The position numbers were made by a program, and so were the translations under genes. Shown here in pieces: positions 15,103 to 27,288 of a DNA stretch of 64,000 nt (positions are counted from its first letter, which is position 1; the number at the start of each line of letters is the position of its first letter). A model generated the notes under the pieces. The model was not told where the DNA came from. It was given only the letters and a program-made list of their open reading frames with translations, and did no database searches. Source of the stretch: Campylorhamphus procurvoides (taxonomy: Eukaryota > Chordata > Aves > Passeriformes > Dendrocolaptidae); contig WBMV01005969.1 in assembly GCA_013396655.1 (NCBI GenBank), positions 591,534 through 655,533 of the forward strand. Reading direction: 5' to 3'.

Positions 15103-15104
<2 letters not shown>
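13061..15104. other. Unique noncoding sequence
   Basis: Nothing recognisable. The part at about 14,200-14,620 is richer in G+C than its surroundings and carries overlapping minus-strand open frames of about 80 codons. They have no domain signature and no supporting splice sites that I could find. Confidence 0.5.

Positions 15105-15161
<57 letters not shown>
15105..15161. repeat. (GT)28 microsatellite
   Basis: An uninterrupted 57-bp GT/AC repeat, the longest perfect simple repeat in the window. Alternating purine-pyrimidine tracts of this length can adopt Z-DNA and are usually length-polymorphic. It accounts for the poly-(Thr-His) open frame on the minus strand. Confidence 0.97.
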
Positions 15162-15162
<1 letters not shown>

Positions 15163-18100
15163 TGCTGGAGAGTTGCCCTGTGTTTGGATTTGCAAAATAA
15201 AAATCTGTTTTGTAAAGGAGCTGAGCACCTGGAACTTTCTTCTGGCATTAGCCTACTAGTCAGATAAAACAGATAAATGCTAATCTAATCAATCAAATAA
15301 TTATTTTTAAATGAAATGAAGACTAAAAAAAGTCTTAGTAACAAGGTCTCCAGTCAATACATTTGCATAAATGGTGTGCGAGTACAGAATGCTAAGTAGA
15401 GGCTACACTGATATTTGCGTATATACAGAATATACACTCACATATGCCTTCTCCCACCCATATCTATACTAGAAAAGACAGGATAGCTGATGTATGAGCC
15501 AAGAAAAACATTTATTTTGGACGATACCTTTTTAGAACTGACTTCTCTGCAGAATTCAAAAAATGTGTTTGAAATTAGAGAGGACTGTTTATAGAGGATA
15601 TAAAAAAGTCGATGGAAGAAGAAATCACTTAGAGAAATGCTAAACCCCTCCTCCACAAACTGCCCTTTGCTATGACCCTGACCTTTACTTCTGTCAGTTG
15701 AAAAGATCCTTAAATATTTGTTGTGATATTTTGGGAATAGGCAGGTACAGATAGAGCTATATGCTGGCTGCTCTGACTCATTCCCTCCCCACAGATGAAG
15801 GTGTAAGGAAAAATATATCTAAACATGCCTACAGAGACATTATTTTTCATGCAGTAAGACATTCATGTTTAAGTTAAAACAGCCTCTCAAAGGTATTAAT
15901 TTTTATTAGTGAAACAGAGAGCTCTGAAACATGAAATAAATAAATAGTGATTTCAGTAATCATCATACTTGCATATTTTCTAACTGTGTAATTACATAAC
16001 TTTGACACTGTATGTGGCCACATGGATGCACACTTTGCTGAACCCGTTTGTTCTGTCACAACCTGAAGTCATCTGTGCCGTAGGTGTTGGGTTTGTCCAC
16101 GCTAAACGTGATAGGTTTCACACATGTGGCTGTGAAACACGCAATGGTGAAAGCAGTTTGTACTTTTATTAATGCTAACTGTTACCATGCCTGCAACTGC
16201 CAAGTGCTATGCAGCACTCACAGCGAGCTACTTAATATAGTGGTCAGTGGGAAAGGGGGAAACTCTTTCTCTCTTAGGGGCATAGTCAAATGCAGCAGCT
16301 GTTTTAGAGATAAAAACATGAACACAGCTGGCTTCTGGGCAGTTGCTTTTGTTCGCTGAAACACTCACTGTAACTATACATAAGCAAAGCGTGGATTTCA
16401 CAATCTTGGCATTATGGTTGAAGATCTCATGTTGATTTTTGGAGAGTGAGTTTCTGTCATGCACTCCAAGCTTTTATTATATGAACATCAAACAAGCATT
16501 GTTGATTATGTTTCTTAAACTCATAGTTTCTGAAAGCCTTTGGAATCAGTCCCTCTTTTCTTTGTGATAATCTCAGGATGTAACCAAAACTCTTTTGAAA
16601 AAGAAAATAACTTGGAAAGGATATATTGACTTAGTTCAGTGCATACTGGCTGCTGCTCCTTTGCAAATAAGACTCCTTTCAGATGTGTTGCTGTTTGTGC
16701 ACCTGAAACTGTGGCTTATCTGTGCAACAGTAAGCCACTCTGTTTACATGAGTGACAGAAAACATAAAATTAATTGGATATTCTGTACAGAACACTGTGA
16801 GGTTTTTCTAGTGTTATCGTGTTTGCGTCATATCAGTAATTTGAAATTACTGGTGAACCAATAGTACTTATTTTAGGAAGAAAGAGCCCTGCACCATTCT
16901 GTGATAATTTTCGATATGATTATTTGGGTTACTGTACAGGCACATATACTTTCTTTAACTGTTTCTTTCCTTAAGTTCAGGGTTAGGTTGCAGTATTTCA
17001 TACCTGCTCTGCATGACCATAAATGACCCATTGCACATGTGACATCTGTGACAAAACAAGCAAAAGCCTAGCTCACACTTGCCATTTTATAAACTTAAGA
17101 AGTCATTGTGGTCTCTGCTTATTTGTTGTATTTCTGCAGTTGAAAATCTTACTATAACTAAAAGTCAGCTTTCATAAGCTAATTTAAAGCTGAAATGTGA
17201 CTTGTCTTTGGTGTGTCACACAGAGGAATACACTATCTCTTAAAAATTGATTTATCTTGCTTTTTGGAATTGCTTTGCAGCTATGCTGCAGAGATAACAT
17301 AACAGTGTGAAGCATGCCTTCTATCTCCAAAAGAAAACAAGCAAGCAGCTGGGAGTGATTCCCCAAACCGCCATTCATCATACAATGTTCAGAAAGTCAC
17401 AAACAGAGATGCAAATTTATCTCTTGCATCCAGGGTTGCCCTACATATGTAGGACAATTGACTTCCTTACAAAAGCAGTTAAAAACTGGAGCTTCTGCAG
17501 TTGTGTGCTTCTTTGTAACCTGTTAGTGTAAACTCAGAATCTCAGAACAAGCCCAATAGCAAACAAATACAGCCAAAATATGAATTTATTATGTGCATTA
17601 GTAGTTTTTGTCTTTTCCACACAGAAAATTCCCCCTTTTCTTCCATCTCTGTGTTCTCCTCAAGCCAAGCTGATTAACAAATAACCTGTGCTAATGTCTT
17701 AGAACACACACACTCTCTCCCCAAGTGATAAGATCTTTGTTGGAGATTGACTATTGATTAATTAGTGCTCTTGAGGTCCCATCCTGAAAGGACAAATGTT
17801 GATATTTTGAACAATTTCTTAAGTAGATTCCGTTGTTTTATAAACAGAAGTGACAATTTAAAAATCTGAAGTTCAGTAACATAAAATATACAACCCTGAA
17901 AAATCCACATGCTGTGATTTTACCAGGAATGAAAATTTACTTTTACTCTAGAGAGCACAGAGATTTCTAACAGTTCAAATAATAGAAAAAAGAAGAGTAC
18001 ATTACTGGCATTTTTAGGTCAGGTTTCAATACATACTGAAATATTCTCTTTTATTCCAAAGTTGTACCAGATTGAATTATTTTCATATTTCTTCCAGCAA

Positions 18101-20519
18101 ATTTTTTAACAAAGTTTTGAATTCTCATTAGGGCGATGATTTATTTTCTCCTTTCAGTTGTGTAAAGTTTCTGAAGCTGTGTGGCTATATTGGGAGCAAA
18201 CTGGGTGGCAGATGTACAGAGGTATAATTAATACAAACAAAATACACATCCAGTGTAAGAATACTATTTGCACTTAGCATAATTTGTATTTGTAGCAAGA
18301 ATGAGAGGATGACTTCTTACTCTCTCACCTTCAGGGATTAAAGTCATAAAACTAACTATGCAGGAAAAAGACAACAGTGAATATAGAACTCAGTAACATG
18401 AATGAAGGAGATTCTGCTTTCCTTTTCGCATGTAATATGTTAGGTGTTTTTTTCAAAATTAAAAAAAAAGAGGAAGGTTGGTATTACAAGTGCTGCTGTG
18501 TGTGGCTTTAGCAGCTTTCCAAGTGAGTCATCAGCTGTGTTTGGATCCAGGCTTTCAGTTCCACTGCACAGACACCTGTGACTTGAAGGAAAGGATTTCC
18601 TACATTAGTGGGCAGAAACAGTAGGTTTTTATAGTCTAAGGATCATCTGCTTGAGAAAAAGAACTAACAGTGAATTGCAACTCGAGGAGTTGCTTCACAG
18701 CTACCTTTGACAGACCCTTTTCTGAGGCACTGTGGCTGCTTTGTCAAAGGGAAAATCAGACAGATTGGTTTCTCCTCTTGTTCTGCAAAAGGGGCGACCT
18801 CTGGGTCCCCATTGCTCCTCAGTAATGAATGCTGGAAAGGGCATGGTGTCACCACAGGGATCTGAAATACCTCAAAAAGCTCAGTATCAAATGCTACCTG
18901 GGCCTGAAATATAGGTTAAAAGTATCATTCCCCTATCCATAGAAATGATGTAGCTGGATGTCATTGGACATGTGATTAGATGCCTTACCTGCATTTTCCA
19001 GAACTTTTTAGTTTAAAGCAATCTGTATTTCAACATCTGTTTTGACTGTGAAGAGAATCTGAAATAAAGATAAACCAAGTCTAGCAATTACAGAAGGAAT
19101 TTAATAGGAAAATTTAGAGGAAAATTTGATTACAACTTTCTCATGACAGCTGTTTTAAAGGATGATCTTTATTTGGTTAAAAATATTATAAAACCTGTTT
19201 TCAGAGGAGAAACCTATATGGGTTTTGGCAAGCCTCTTTTTTTTTTCATTTTCATTTATACTGGTTTTTGTGTGAACAATTTTCTTTATGAAAAATCACA
19301 ATGGAACAAAAGATTGACATAAGTGAACATGTCGGTCTTTTAATATGAAGATGTCACATGGCAAAAAAAACCCAAGCCACTTTTTGAACAATTTTAATGA
19401 GCTTGAAACTATTCCGTTCATCTCAGTGGATGTTTAGTGATTTCATGTTAATTTTTTTTTCCCTGTAAGAAAGGGGATGATTGAAGATCTGCACTATTTG
19501 TTGTGTTTGATATCTCATTTTGGCTGTCATTCAGCAGCAGGCTTTTTTAACCTGTGCAGGTCAGCTGTGAGAAGGCAGAATGTGCACGGGTACACTCTCA
19601 TCCTGGTCAGAGCTTGACTGCCATTTCCAAGCCCACAGGCACTCGGGTGTCTCCTGAAATAGCTGTACTGAAATCTGGTCCCACATATTCAGTAGATGGA
19701 CTCTTAAAAAGAACTGTAGCAGTTAGTTACATGGTTTTGGTTCGTTGGTCCTAGTTGTATTCCTTGCTGATAGCCAGTGTCAATACATGTGTTCCTGCAA
19801 TGACCTATGCAAACACAAAATTACAGTTAAGTAGTCAAAAGTCAGGGTGTGCAAGCAGAGCTGTACCTTCACTCAAATACCATTACCCCAGAGTTTTAGC
19901 CATTTTTTCATGGTTCTTAATCATACTTGGCTCTGATTGATTAGCCTTAAAGGCACATTGCCCTTTGCATGGAAGTCTTATTGAGCTTTCTGTAAAACAG
20001 GCTGATTAATCTCTTTTAATTTCTACCTATTTCCTTTAGGGACACATATTAGGCTGAGGGAGGGGACAGTCCATCTGTGCATATGGGGATCAATCTTTTG
20101 GGTGCAACTGGTTTGTAATAGTTCATAGCCTCTGACCAGTTCTGTAAGAGTGTGCTTTTAACAGCTGCCTCTGACTTGCTTGTGTGAATTCAGAGTTACA
20201 CAAGTTATTAAAAATTTCCTTGCAAAACATGAGTTTTAACTGCTGGAGAGAAGTAAGTGTATATATGTCAGTTTCTGGGGTATTCCTCCTAAAAGATCTG
20301 AGTGGTGACAGGAATGTTTTTTCTTAACAACAAATACAATCAACTTTTTAAGTAAAATGCTTTTATAAATCTTGAGCTAGGAACAAATTCATCAGAAAGC
20401 TGGAACTGTTTTCAATTCTTATTACTACCATCTTACACATTGTAACTATGCTGATTTTTCTTTTCTGTTGAGAATCTGAAAAAAATAGCAAAAACTCCAC
20501 TCTTCTTAATAGTTTTTGA
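15162..20519. other. Unique noncoding sequence
   Basis: No gene or transposon recognised in about 5.3 kb. A minor feature is an 8-bp perfect inverted repeat GTTTCACA...TGTGAAAC around an E-box-like CACATGTG near 16,113-16,137. Open frames are short and unsupported. Confidence 0.55.
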
Positions 20520-20575
20520 ATGGATAGATACTTCAGATTTTAACTGTGCTGTTAAAATCTGAAGTATCTATCCAT
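20520..20575. repeat. Perfect 25-bp inverted repeat, 6-nt loop
   Basis: The left arm (20,520-20,544, starting ATGGATAGATACTTC) and the right arm (20,551-20,575) are exact reverse complements over 25 bp, with TGTGCT between them. A third, direct copy of ATACTTCAGATT overlaps the end of the right arm (20,574-20,585). The arms do not extend further. The pattern fits a fold-back template switch during replication. It could also form a cruciform, or a perfect RNA hairpin if transcribed. I do not call it a microRNA: perfect pairing with a 6-nt loop is atypical. Confidence 0.95.
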
Positions 20576-20585
20576 ACTTCAGATT

Positions 20586-23500
20586 GGATATGCAAAAATG
20601 CATCACAGACTATTTTTAGTCAAAGTAAAACATTACTTACGCAAGCAGAATTTTCCCACACTGTCACAGCCTTAGAGAGTGATTTGATGAGCTCAAAGGG
20701 ACCATTTTAGGCTACTAGAATAGATGAATCTATGGTCTGATACAGTTTGGTCATTTTGATGTCCATATATAAACAACTAAAATGACTAGGGGCACAGCCT
20801 TAAAATACAGACTGTTTTCATATTCCAGACTGAAAAGTGTCAGATCTGTGGTATCAAACCACACTGATTTATTTGCTGCATGCTCCACTTTGTGTTGTCA
20901 ACATACTCCATATTAGGGAAAATACAGTGTGTACTAGTCCACATATTTTGTACAGTGCCCATTTGCACCAGATGCTGCAATCTTGCATCTTTACTTTCTT
21001 GCATTGCAATAGAGGTATTCCATGTAAGCTTGTTTTCAGAAAAAAAAACAACTAAGCCATATGTCACATACTGATAAGAGTTTCTCATATGGTTATAAAT
21101 GAAAGTGCTGTTCTACTTCCTTGTGACAGAATTTAATTAACTTACACAGCTGTGTCCATAGCACCAGTTCGGCTGCCCAGTTACTGGTCCGAAACCCACT
21201 CAGAGGCTTGCTGTAAGACAGTATCTCTAGCATGCAGAGACTCCAAATTGTTTGAAGAATTTTTTTTTTCCCAACAAAAAGGTATGTTGCTGAGGTGAAA
21301 ACTCAAAGTTATACACACCATGAAGCAATTTTATTGGAAAAAAGTTCTTAGATGACCATCATGTGGGGTGTGTGTGCTTACAAAGGGTTATGTTAATGGA
21401 AAATATATTGGCAATGCAAGCAAAATACATCCTAACAAAATTTACTCTCAGTGTGAAACATTAGGAAAATAACAAACAGAACACATCTGAAAAATTGAAG
21501 ATGTCTCCTGATACTTCTTCCAAATAGTGAAATAAAATTAAAACAAAAACAATAAGGATTTTTATTGCTATTATTTCTTTATCAATAGACTTCAGTAAAC
21601 TGATAAAACATATGAAAAACATTCAACTGTAGCCGTGAGTTACCTGAGGGCTAAGGTAAGCCAGGTGTGGGGATGTAAATGATGCTGAGAAATAAGGGGG
21701 CACAGGGCTGTTGTTGCTACTTTAAAACCCCACTCAAGGGCTGCAGGTGAGTGTGAGGACATCTCCTCCACTGCTCCTTACCAACAAAGTGGAAGTCATG
21801 GGACTGAGTGGTCAAAAAGGACCACAATCTTTTTCTCCAAAGAGATAGTTTTTCTGTGACCTTTTTATATAATGAATCAACTATTTGAAATAATCAACAA
21901 TGGTCTGAAATATCACTGGACTGGCAAAAATTTATTGGATTGACTTGAATTTGATTCACTTGAACTGCTGTCCTTTTTTGTCTCTAGAAGTCTGTGTTGG
22001 GTTTGTCCTGCAAAGAGAGAGAGGCTGTAACAAAATGCTGAGGAGTGAAAATGAAGGGTGGGAAGTAAACTTTCCAGTGCATTTTCCATCTACCCAGCAC
22101 TTTTGGGTGGTGAGGTCCCCCTCATTCCCAGCCTGGAGTGGCTTCCTGTACTCTGCTTTCATTTACCAATTACTCCTGGCTGCTTGTATCTCTGTACATT
22201 TGGTGAACGATATATCAAATCCTGAGCGTTTTAAATTCAGAACAGAATATTTTATTTGTCTGCAGTGAGAGATTTTCATCCATCCATATAATAACTATAT
22301 GCTTTGTCCATGTAAAGGTAGTTTGTGATTTTTGTCATTTGACACTATTGCCACTGGGCTATGCAATTCTTAAAAGTCTTTTCCTTCTACAATTACATAA
22401 AGCATCAATTAGCTGAAAAGGAAAATAGTTATTTATGTTTTGGCATAAAGAGGAAGAAAATATACCTGGCAAAATTGAGTGTTTTAACTTTTGAAAAGTC
22501 TGAGGTTTACCAAGGCTGTTCTGGTCTTGAGATTTAAAATCTAAAATATTGGGAAAGCATAAAAATATTATTTTGACAAAATACTCTGCTTTTCCTATTT
22601 TCTCCCAGCTATGTATTTTTACCTGTGTTTTAACTGAATTCTTAATTATGAACTTCATTCTATCTAACAATAGTTTTAGCAAGCAGGTCAGTCCTATTTC
22701 ACATCTTATTGCTTTCTACTGTATTCTAGGCAATTGTGTAGATATTTTAGTATGTCCAATTGGAGATAAATTATCCTGGAGGACATTCATGGTTGTTTTG
22801 GGTTATGCACTGGAGCCAAAGCAGTATTGCTATGGAAAATCATTGAAACAGTGATGCCTCAAACTAGTAAATCTCCATAGCAACTTAAAAAAAATAATGA
22901 CAGCTGTACCAAGAAATTTGCTAATAGAAGCCCTTAACACATTTGTCTAGACTCAGTCATACTTCATACTCATTATAACCAGTAGAAGGATTGGAAGAAA
23001 ATAAAACATAGAGAAATAAATAGGGAATATCTGGGTCTTCTGGTATTTCACACTGACTTGAGTGATGTTATCTGTCTGTGGCCAATATAACCATAAAAGG
23101 GAAATGCAATATCATTTAATAACATAGATTAATTGCAACTTCTTTGATTCAAATATGTACACTTTATTATGTACTGTATACACAGTAGAAATTTCTTATT
23201 CATCAGCATAACGTTAGGTGTTCTGAAAAAAAAAATAGGAAGATTCCCATGCTGAAATGTTAAAATTATTGGCTGTAGCAGTCTGTGTTGAAAAAAATTG
23301 AATGAAAAATGCAGCAGTGTGAGAGACATTCTGTTCTAAAATGGCCTCGCTCAAGTTCAAATTATAGGCCACTGGTAAAAAAAGAGAAGGATTCTGTAGG
23401 ATCAAGGCACAAGAGACTTTGCTAGCTTTGGTCTGCTAGAAATGTGCAAACACACTAGAGAATAAAACAATTGGCTGTGCAACCACTGACCTACAGCATG

Positions 23501-24439
23501 TAGCAAGAACAAATATTTTTATGGGTTGGTGTCAGTTCGAAAGACATGTGACATAGATTGCTGATTTTAAGGCACCCTTTGAATTTTTAAAATTATATAT
23601 AACAATTTCCTATATAAAGAAAAATTGTATCTAATGGAGCAGAACTCATGTATAAGACCTTACAAAGTAAAGAGTTAATCACAGAACTGGAAAATAGATG
23701 AAACTGATTTTATCTTGATTACAGTTTTATTGCGAGTTCTGCCAAGAATACGTGTTCTCAGGGGGTTGAAAAGGACAATTTAATAAAATTGAAAATAATT
23801 TTGAGACAACCAACTGGAGAAAATGTAAACAGAAAGATGAGAAGGATAATTGTCCATTGTTGAATAACATTTTACTAGATGCTCAAATTGCATTTTCAGA
23901 ATGATGTTGTTGCAGTGACTTAAAGAAAGAACAGTATGGGTCAAAAGCATCTCTAAATCATAGTGAAACATGGAAAAAAATATCTGGAATAGTCATAATA
24001 AGAACTGTCTTTGATTTTAGAAGGTAGATAGTGGAAGCAAAATGTTAAAGACTAAAATCCATGTTTAGCAGATCTAAGAATGAAAAGATAGCGAGAGGAG
24101 TTCCCGGTTGTACTGGGAATCCTGATAACATTGTTGTTCTGTGACTGTATGATGATAGCAGAACTGACAAGAATTCATGAAAAGCAGAATCTCAGTCACT
24201 TGGTGTCTGCATTTGGGGAAAGCCAGATGGTAATCATATGACATGATGATGCAGTCCTTTTAATTTTAACCAGTTACACAGCAGTTTGTTTAAGTTAGAC
24301 ATTTTAAACTCTGCATGTGTACCTAACTTGCATTTGATAGTTTTAAAAGAATTAGCAAAAGACCCCCATGGGCATTTTATTTTGGTAATTATAGTGTTGA
24401 AACATGGGAATTTTCAAGTTGGGAAAAATCTAATGTGTG
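20586..24439. other. Unique AT-rich noncoding sequence
   Basis: No gene recognised. Open frames at 21,945-22,268 and 22,359-22,682 (107 codons each) lack recognisable domains. The part just before 24,440 may be further decayed CR1 sequence, but I cannot align it convincingly. Confidence 0.5.
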
Positions 24440-25160
24440 CCAATATTTAAAAATGATAACAGAACTAACTCAGGAAATTAAGGGCCTATCAAGTTGAGCT
24501 TGCTCAAACACAATTAATGTCCATCAACATTAGCTTCACAAAAATAAATTTTGTCAGACTAATTTGATCCCATCCTCTGATGAGATTACAAGTTCTTTTC
24601 AATCAAGATAATATTGTTGATGTAATAAACTTTTTGAAAGGACATGCATTCACACCAGAAGACATTTTGTTAAGAAAATAAAGCAATAGAAAATCCACCT
24701 AACATCTATGAATTTAATTAAAAATAAATAGGTCCTATAACTCTAAATGAGGAACTAACATGGTGGGGATTTGTTCCTCGTGAGGTTCACCCCACACACA
24801 TTATCTTTTTTAATGAGACAAGAAAACATGACATTTTGTTGATGAAGTTTTCTTATACCACTAAAACTGGTGGAGGATTAAATGATAAATAAGGCTGGTG
24901 AATGACAGAGACCAATCTGAATTTCTTTACAAAATGGAACAAGCTATTTTTTTTGGAAGCCTCTACAGTAGGAACAGTGTGAGCCACACTTGTAGGATGG
25001 AAAAGACTCCATGCTGGGAAATACGGACTGAAAAGGATTTGATTTTATGATGGATAATCAGATACACGTGGAGCTCCTGTGGAGCGCCACGACCAAGTGC
25101 TAAAATGGTCACTGGACTATAATGAGGAGAATATGAATAAAAGCAGGGAACTTGAATTAT
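24440..25160 (+). mobile_element. Ancient CR1-type LINE remnant (RT region)
   Basis: Scattered but collinear matches to the reverse-transcriptase part of old amniote CR1 elements. In order they are: GGAAATTAAGGGCCTATCA (the 'ggaattataggccagtcag' region), GTCAGACTAATTTGATC, TGATGAGATTACAAGTT with TTGATGTAATAAACTTTTTG, GAGGAACTAACATGGTGG, CACTTGTAGGATGG, and GGATTTGATTTTATGATGG followed by ATAATCAGATACACGTGGAG and GACCAAGTGCTAAAATGG (the 'tggataatcagctgaacatgagctcc...gtggccaaaagggctaatg' region). Many substitutions and indels have closed the reading frame, so the element is long dead. Boundaries are approximate, and it may extend past 25,160. Confidence 0.6.
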
Positions 25161-26247
25161 TCAGGTGAAGATTTACTGTGAGGGAAAAGGGAAAGTGCTG
25201 TACAGACTATAGCTCCTTGGCAAGGTCTGGCTTGGGACTTTGTGCCTCTGATTGAGGAGCAAGTGGAGCACTGCACAACTCTTCTCATGTGCCTGTGCTG
25301 CGGTCCAGCAGCCTTCCACCGTGCTTCACCACTGATCTTACTCTTGGGGAAAGGATTTTGGTTTTCTTCCTTATATTGCCTTTTTTTTAACATTGTTATT
25401 TATTTGGTTTTCTTTAAAAAGAACAGTTTGATAGGAACTCTGGGTGAGCTTAAAGAACTGGAAAATATGCTGAAAGTGAGGGACTGAAGTTCAAACTCTT
25501 GACTTACTAAAGAACAGAAAAATGGTACAAAGGGATCTCTAATTTCTCTGGAAACGATTAGCAAAATCCATTGCCTGGAGTTAGAGAAATTTAGGGTTGA
25601 AGTAACTTACCACAGAGAAGGAAATTGACCACAGGAAAAACTTACTGAGGATTGCAATGGACTTTCTCTGAATAGAAAATTTGAATCGGTTTTTAGTCTG
25701 GCTTAGCTACACTATTGGCCTTGATACACTTAGGGGAGTCCTGTAGATATATGGTGAAAGAAGCCACATTAAGTAATCAATCATTAAGTAATCAATTAGA
25801 TCCCTTCTAATATTAATATATGTTAGTAAAAAATACAACATGCTCATATTATTCTGCTGAAATGATGTGCAACAAGGTCTTCATATTGTTCTTTAAAAAT
25901 GTGCTTTGCAAATAATTTTAATTTATAAGCTAAATATCAGGCATATGAAAAGTTCAAATTCTTCGCTAAGTAATAAAAGATTGCTTTTTCTGAGCGACAT
26001 AAAGAACAGAAATTCACTCAGATTACTAAATCTGGTCTTTCATCTCCAAATAAGCATGTTCAGAGATGCTCATTTCTGCCCATGTATGAAGGGAAAAGCA
26101 TAATGCACTGCAGCTGTAGAGATTAACTCTGGGAGTCAGGAGGCTCTGTGCTGCTGTGGGAATACAACTGACAGCCCCAGCTTGCCTGTGGGCCACCCTT
26201 GTGGCCTTGCATGGGGCCAAACAGGAGATGCATTGGGGATGGGCTTG
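25161..26247. other. Noncoding sequence, no clear feature
   Basis: Possibly a continuation of the decayed CR1 at its left end. Otherwise nothing is recognised beyond the 15-bp tandem duplication at 25,767-25,796. Confidence 0.5.
25767..25796 (+). repeat. Tandem duplication, 15-bp unit x2
   Basis: The unit CATTAAGTAATCAAT occurs twice in a row without mismatch. It contains homeodomain-like TAAT and ATCAAT cores, but that is common in AT-rich DNA. Confidence 0.9.
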
Positions 26248-26252
26248 GGGAC
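26248..26252. repeat. Target-site duplication, left copy (GGGAC)
   Basis: GGGAC directly precedes the TGTCGTGG terminus of the LTR element. An identical GGGAC directly follows its other end (27,284-27,288). A 5-bp duplication is usual for ERVL-type and some other retroviral integrases. Confidence 0.8.
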
Positions 26253-26419
26253 TGTCGTGGGTTTATCTGGTTAGGGTTTTTTTTTTTAAAAGGAAGATTG
26301 GCTTCTGTTGGAAGCCTCTGGAAGGTTCCCTCCATCCTATAGAGCAGGGCCAATGAGGGCCAGCTCCGAGGAAAACTTCCTGCTTTTGAACCATTAAGTT
26401 ACGCCCCTGCGTGAAAACA

Positions 26420-26427
26420 TATTTAAG
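26420..26427 (+). promoter_or_regulatory. TATA-like box of the LTR
   Basis: TATTTAAG lies about 170 bp inside the LTR. This is a plausible U3 promoter element about 70 bp before the assembly gap. The assignment rests on position and motif only. Confidence 0.45.
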
Positions 26428-26491
26428 AAGTTGTGGCGCAGTTAGAATTCGGCAGCCATGGGTTAACAACATCACAACGCAGACATCAAGG

Positions 26492-27003
26492 NNNNNNNNN
26501 NNNNNNNNNNNNNNNNNNNNNNNNNNNNNNNNNNNNNNNNNNNNNNNNNNNNNNNNNNNNNNNNNNNNNNNNNNNNNNNNNNNNNNNNNNNNNNNNNNNN
26601 NNNNNNNNNNNNNNNNNNNNNNNNNNNNNNNNNNNNNNNNNNNNNNNNNNNNNNNNNNNNNNNNNNNNNNNNNNNNNNNNNNNNNNNNNNNNNNNNNNNN
26701 NNNNNNNNNNNNNNNNNNNNNNNNNNNNNNNNNNNNNNNNNNNNNNNNNNNNNNNNNNNNNNNNNNNNNNNNNNNNNNNNNNNNNNNNNNNNNNNNNNNN
26801 NNNNNNNNNNNNNNNNNNNNNNNNNNNNNNNNNNNNNNNNNNNNNNNNNNNNNNNNNNNNNNNNNNNNNNNNNNNNNNNNNNNNNNNNNNNNNNNNNNNN
26901 NNNNNNNNNNNNNNNNNNNNNNNNNNNNNNNNNNNNNNNNNNNNNNNNNNNNNNNNNNNNNNNNNNNNNNNNNNNNNNNNNNNNNNNNNNNNNNNNNNNN
27001 NNN
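26492..27003. other. Assembly gap (512 N)
   Basis: A run of 512 unknown bases lies entirely inside the LTR element. The two long open frames that appear to span it are artefacts of untranslated Ns. Confidence 1.
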
Positions 27004-27088
27004 GCATGGACAGATTGAGGGGTGGTGGTGGTGGGAAAGTGTTTCTAACCTGTTTTTATTTCTTAGTTTTAGTTTTTAGTTTGTTAGC

Positions 27089-27094
27089 AATAAA
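27089..27094 (+). terminator. Polyadenylation signal AATAAA of the LTR
   Basis: Canonical AATAAA about 190 bp before the 3' end of the element, consistent with the R region of a retroviral LTR. Confidence 0.6.
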
Positions 27095-27283
27095 TTTAAG
27101 CATTATTCTAAGTTCTGCTTTGCCCGTAGTATTAATCAAAGCTCCTCTTTCGGTTGTTATCTCTAGCCGTAAATTAGTAGCTGGTTTTCTTTTCTTTCCC
27201 TCTGGTAGGTGAAAGGGGGTGGGGGGAGGCCTTGAGAGAGTTTTGCTGGACATCAGGCATTTATCCAGGGTCTAACCACGACA

Positions 27284-27288
27284 GGGAC
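27284..27288. repeat. Target-site duplication, right copy (GGGAC)
   Basis: This exactly matches the five bases before the LTR. The match of both copies suggests the insertion is not ancient and that the two visible ends belong to one insertion. Confidence 0.8.

Larger units (their letters stand above)
26253..27283 (+). mobile_element. Endogenous retrovirus LTR, gap-interrupted
   Basis: The element starts TGTCGTGG and ends CCACGACA. This is a perfect 8-bp terminal inverted repeat with the canonical TG...CA ends of an LTR, and it is flanked by the 5-bp duplication GGGAC. Inside, a TATA-like box (TATTTAAG, 26,420-26,427) lies in the expected U3 position. AATAAA at 27,089-27,094, followed by T/G-rich sequence, lies in the expected R/U5 position, which sets the plus orientation. 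The middle is 512 Ns. The visible 519 bp holds no gag, pol or env coding sequence. It may be a solo LTR of about 1 kb. If the gap length is wrong, the two ends could instead belong to the 5' and 3' LTRs of a longer provirus. The resemblance to songbird LTRs is from memory. Confidence 0.8.

Noticed and set aside
15004..15228. Minus-strand frame with a poly-(Thr-His) run
   Set aside because: Translation of the (GT)n microsatellite.
20520..20575. The perfect hairpin as a microRNA gene
   Set aside because: Animal microRNA precursors have mismatched stems of about 30 bp or more and larger loops. A perfect 25-bp stem with 6-nt loop fits a recent inverted duplication better.
26411..27212. Open frames of 222 and 259 codons spanning 26.4-27.2 kb
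   Set aside because: Artefacts of the 512-N gap, which contains no visible stops.
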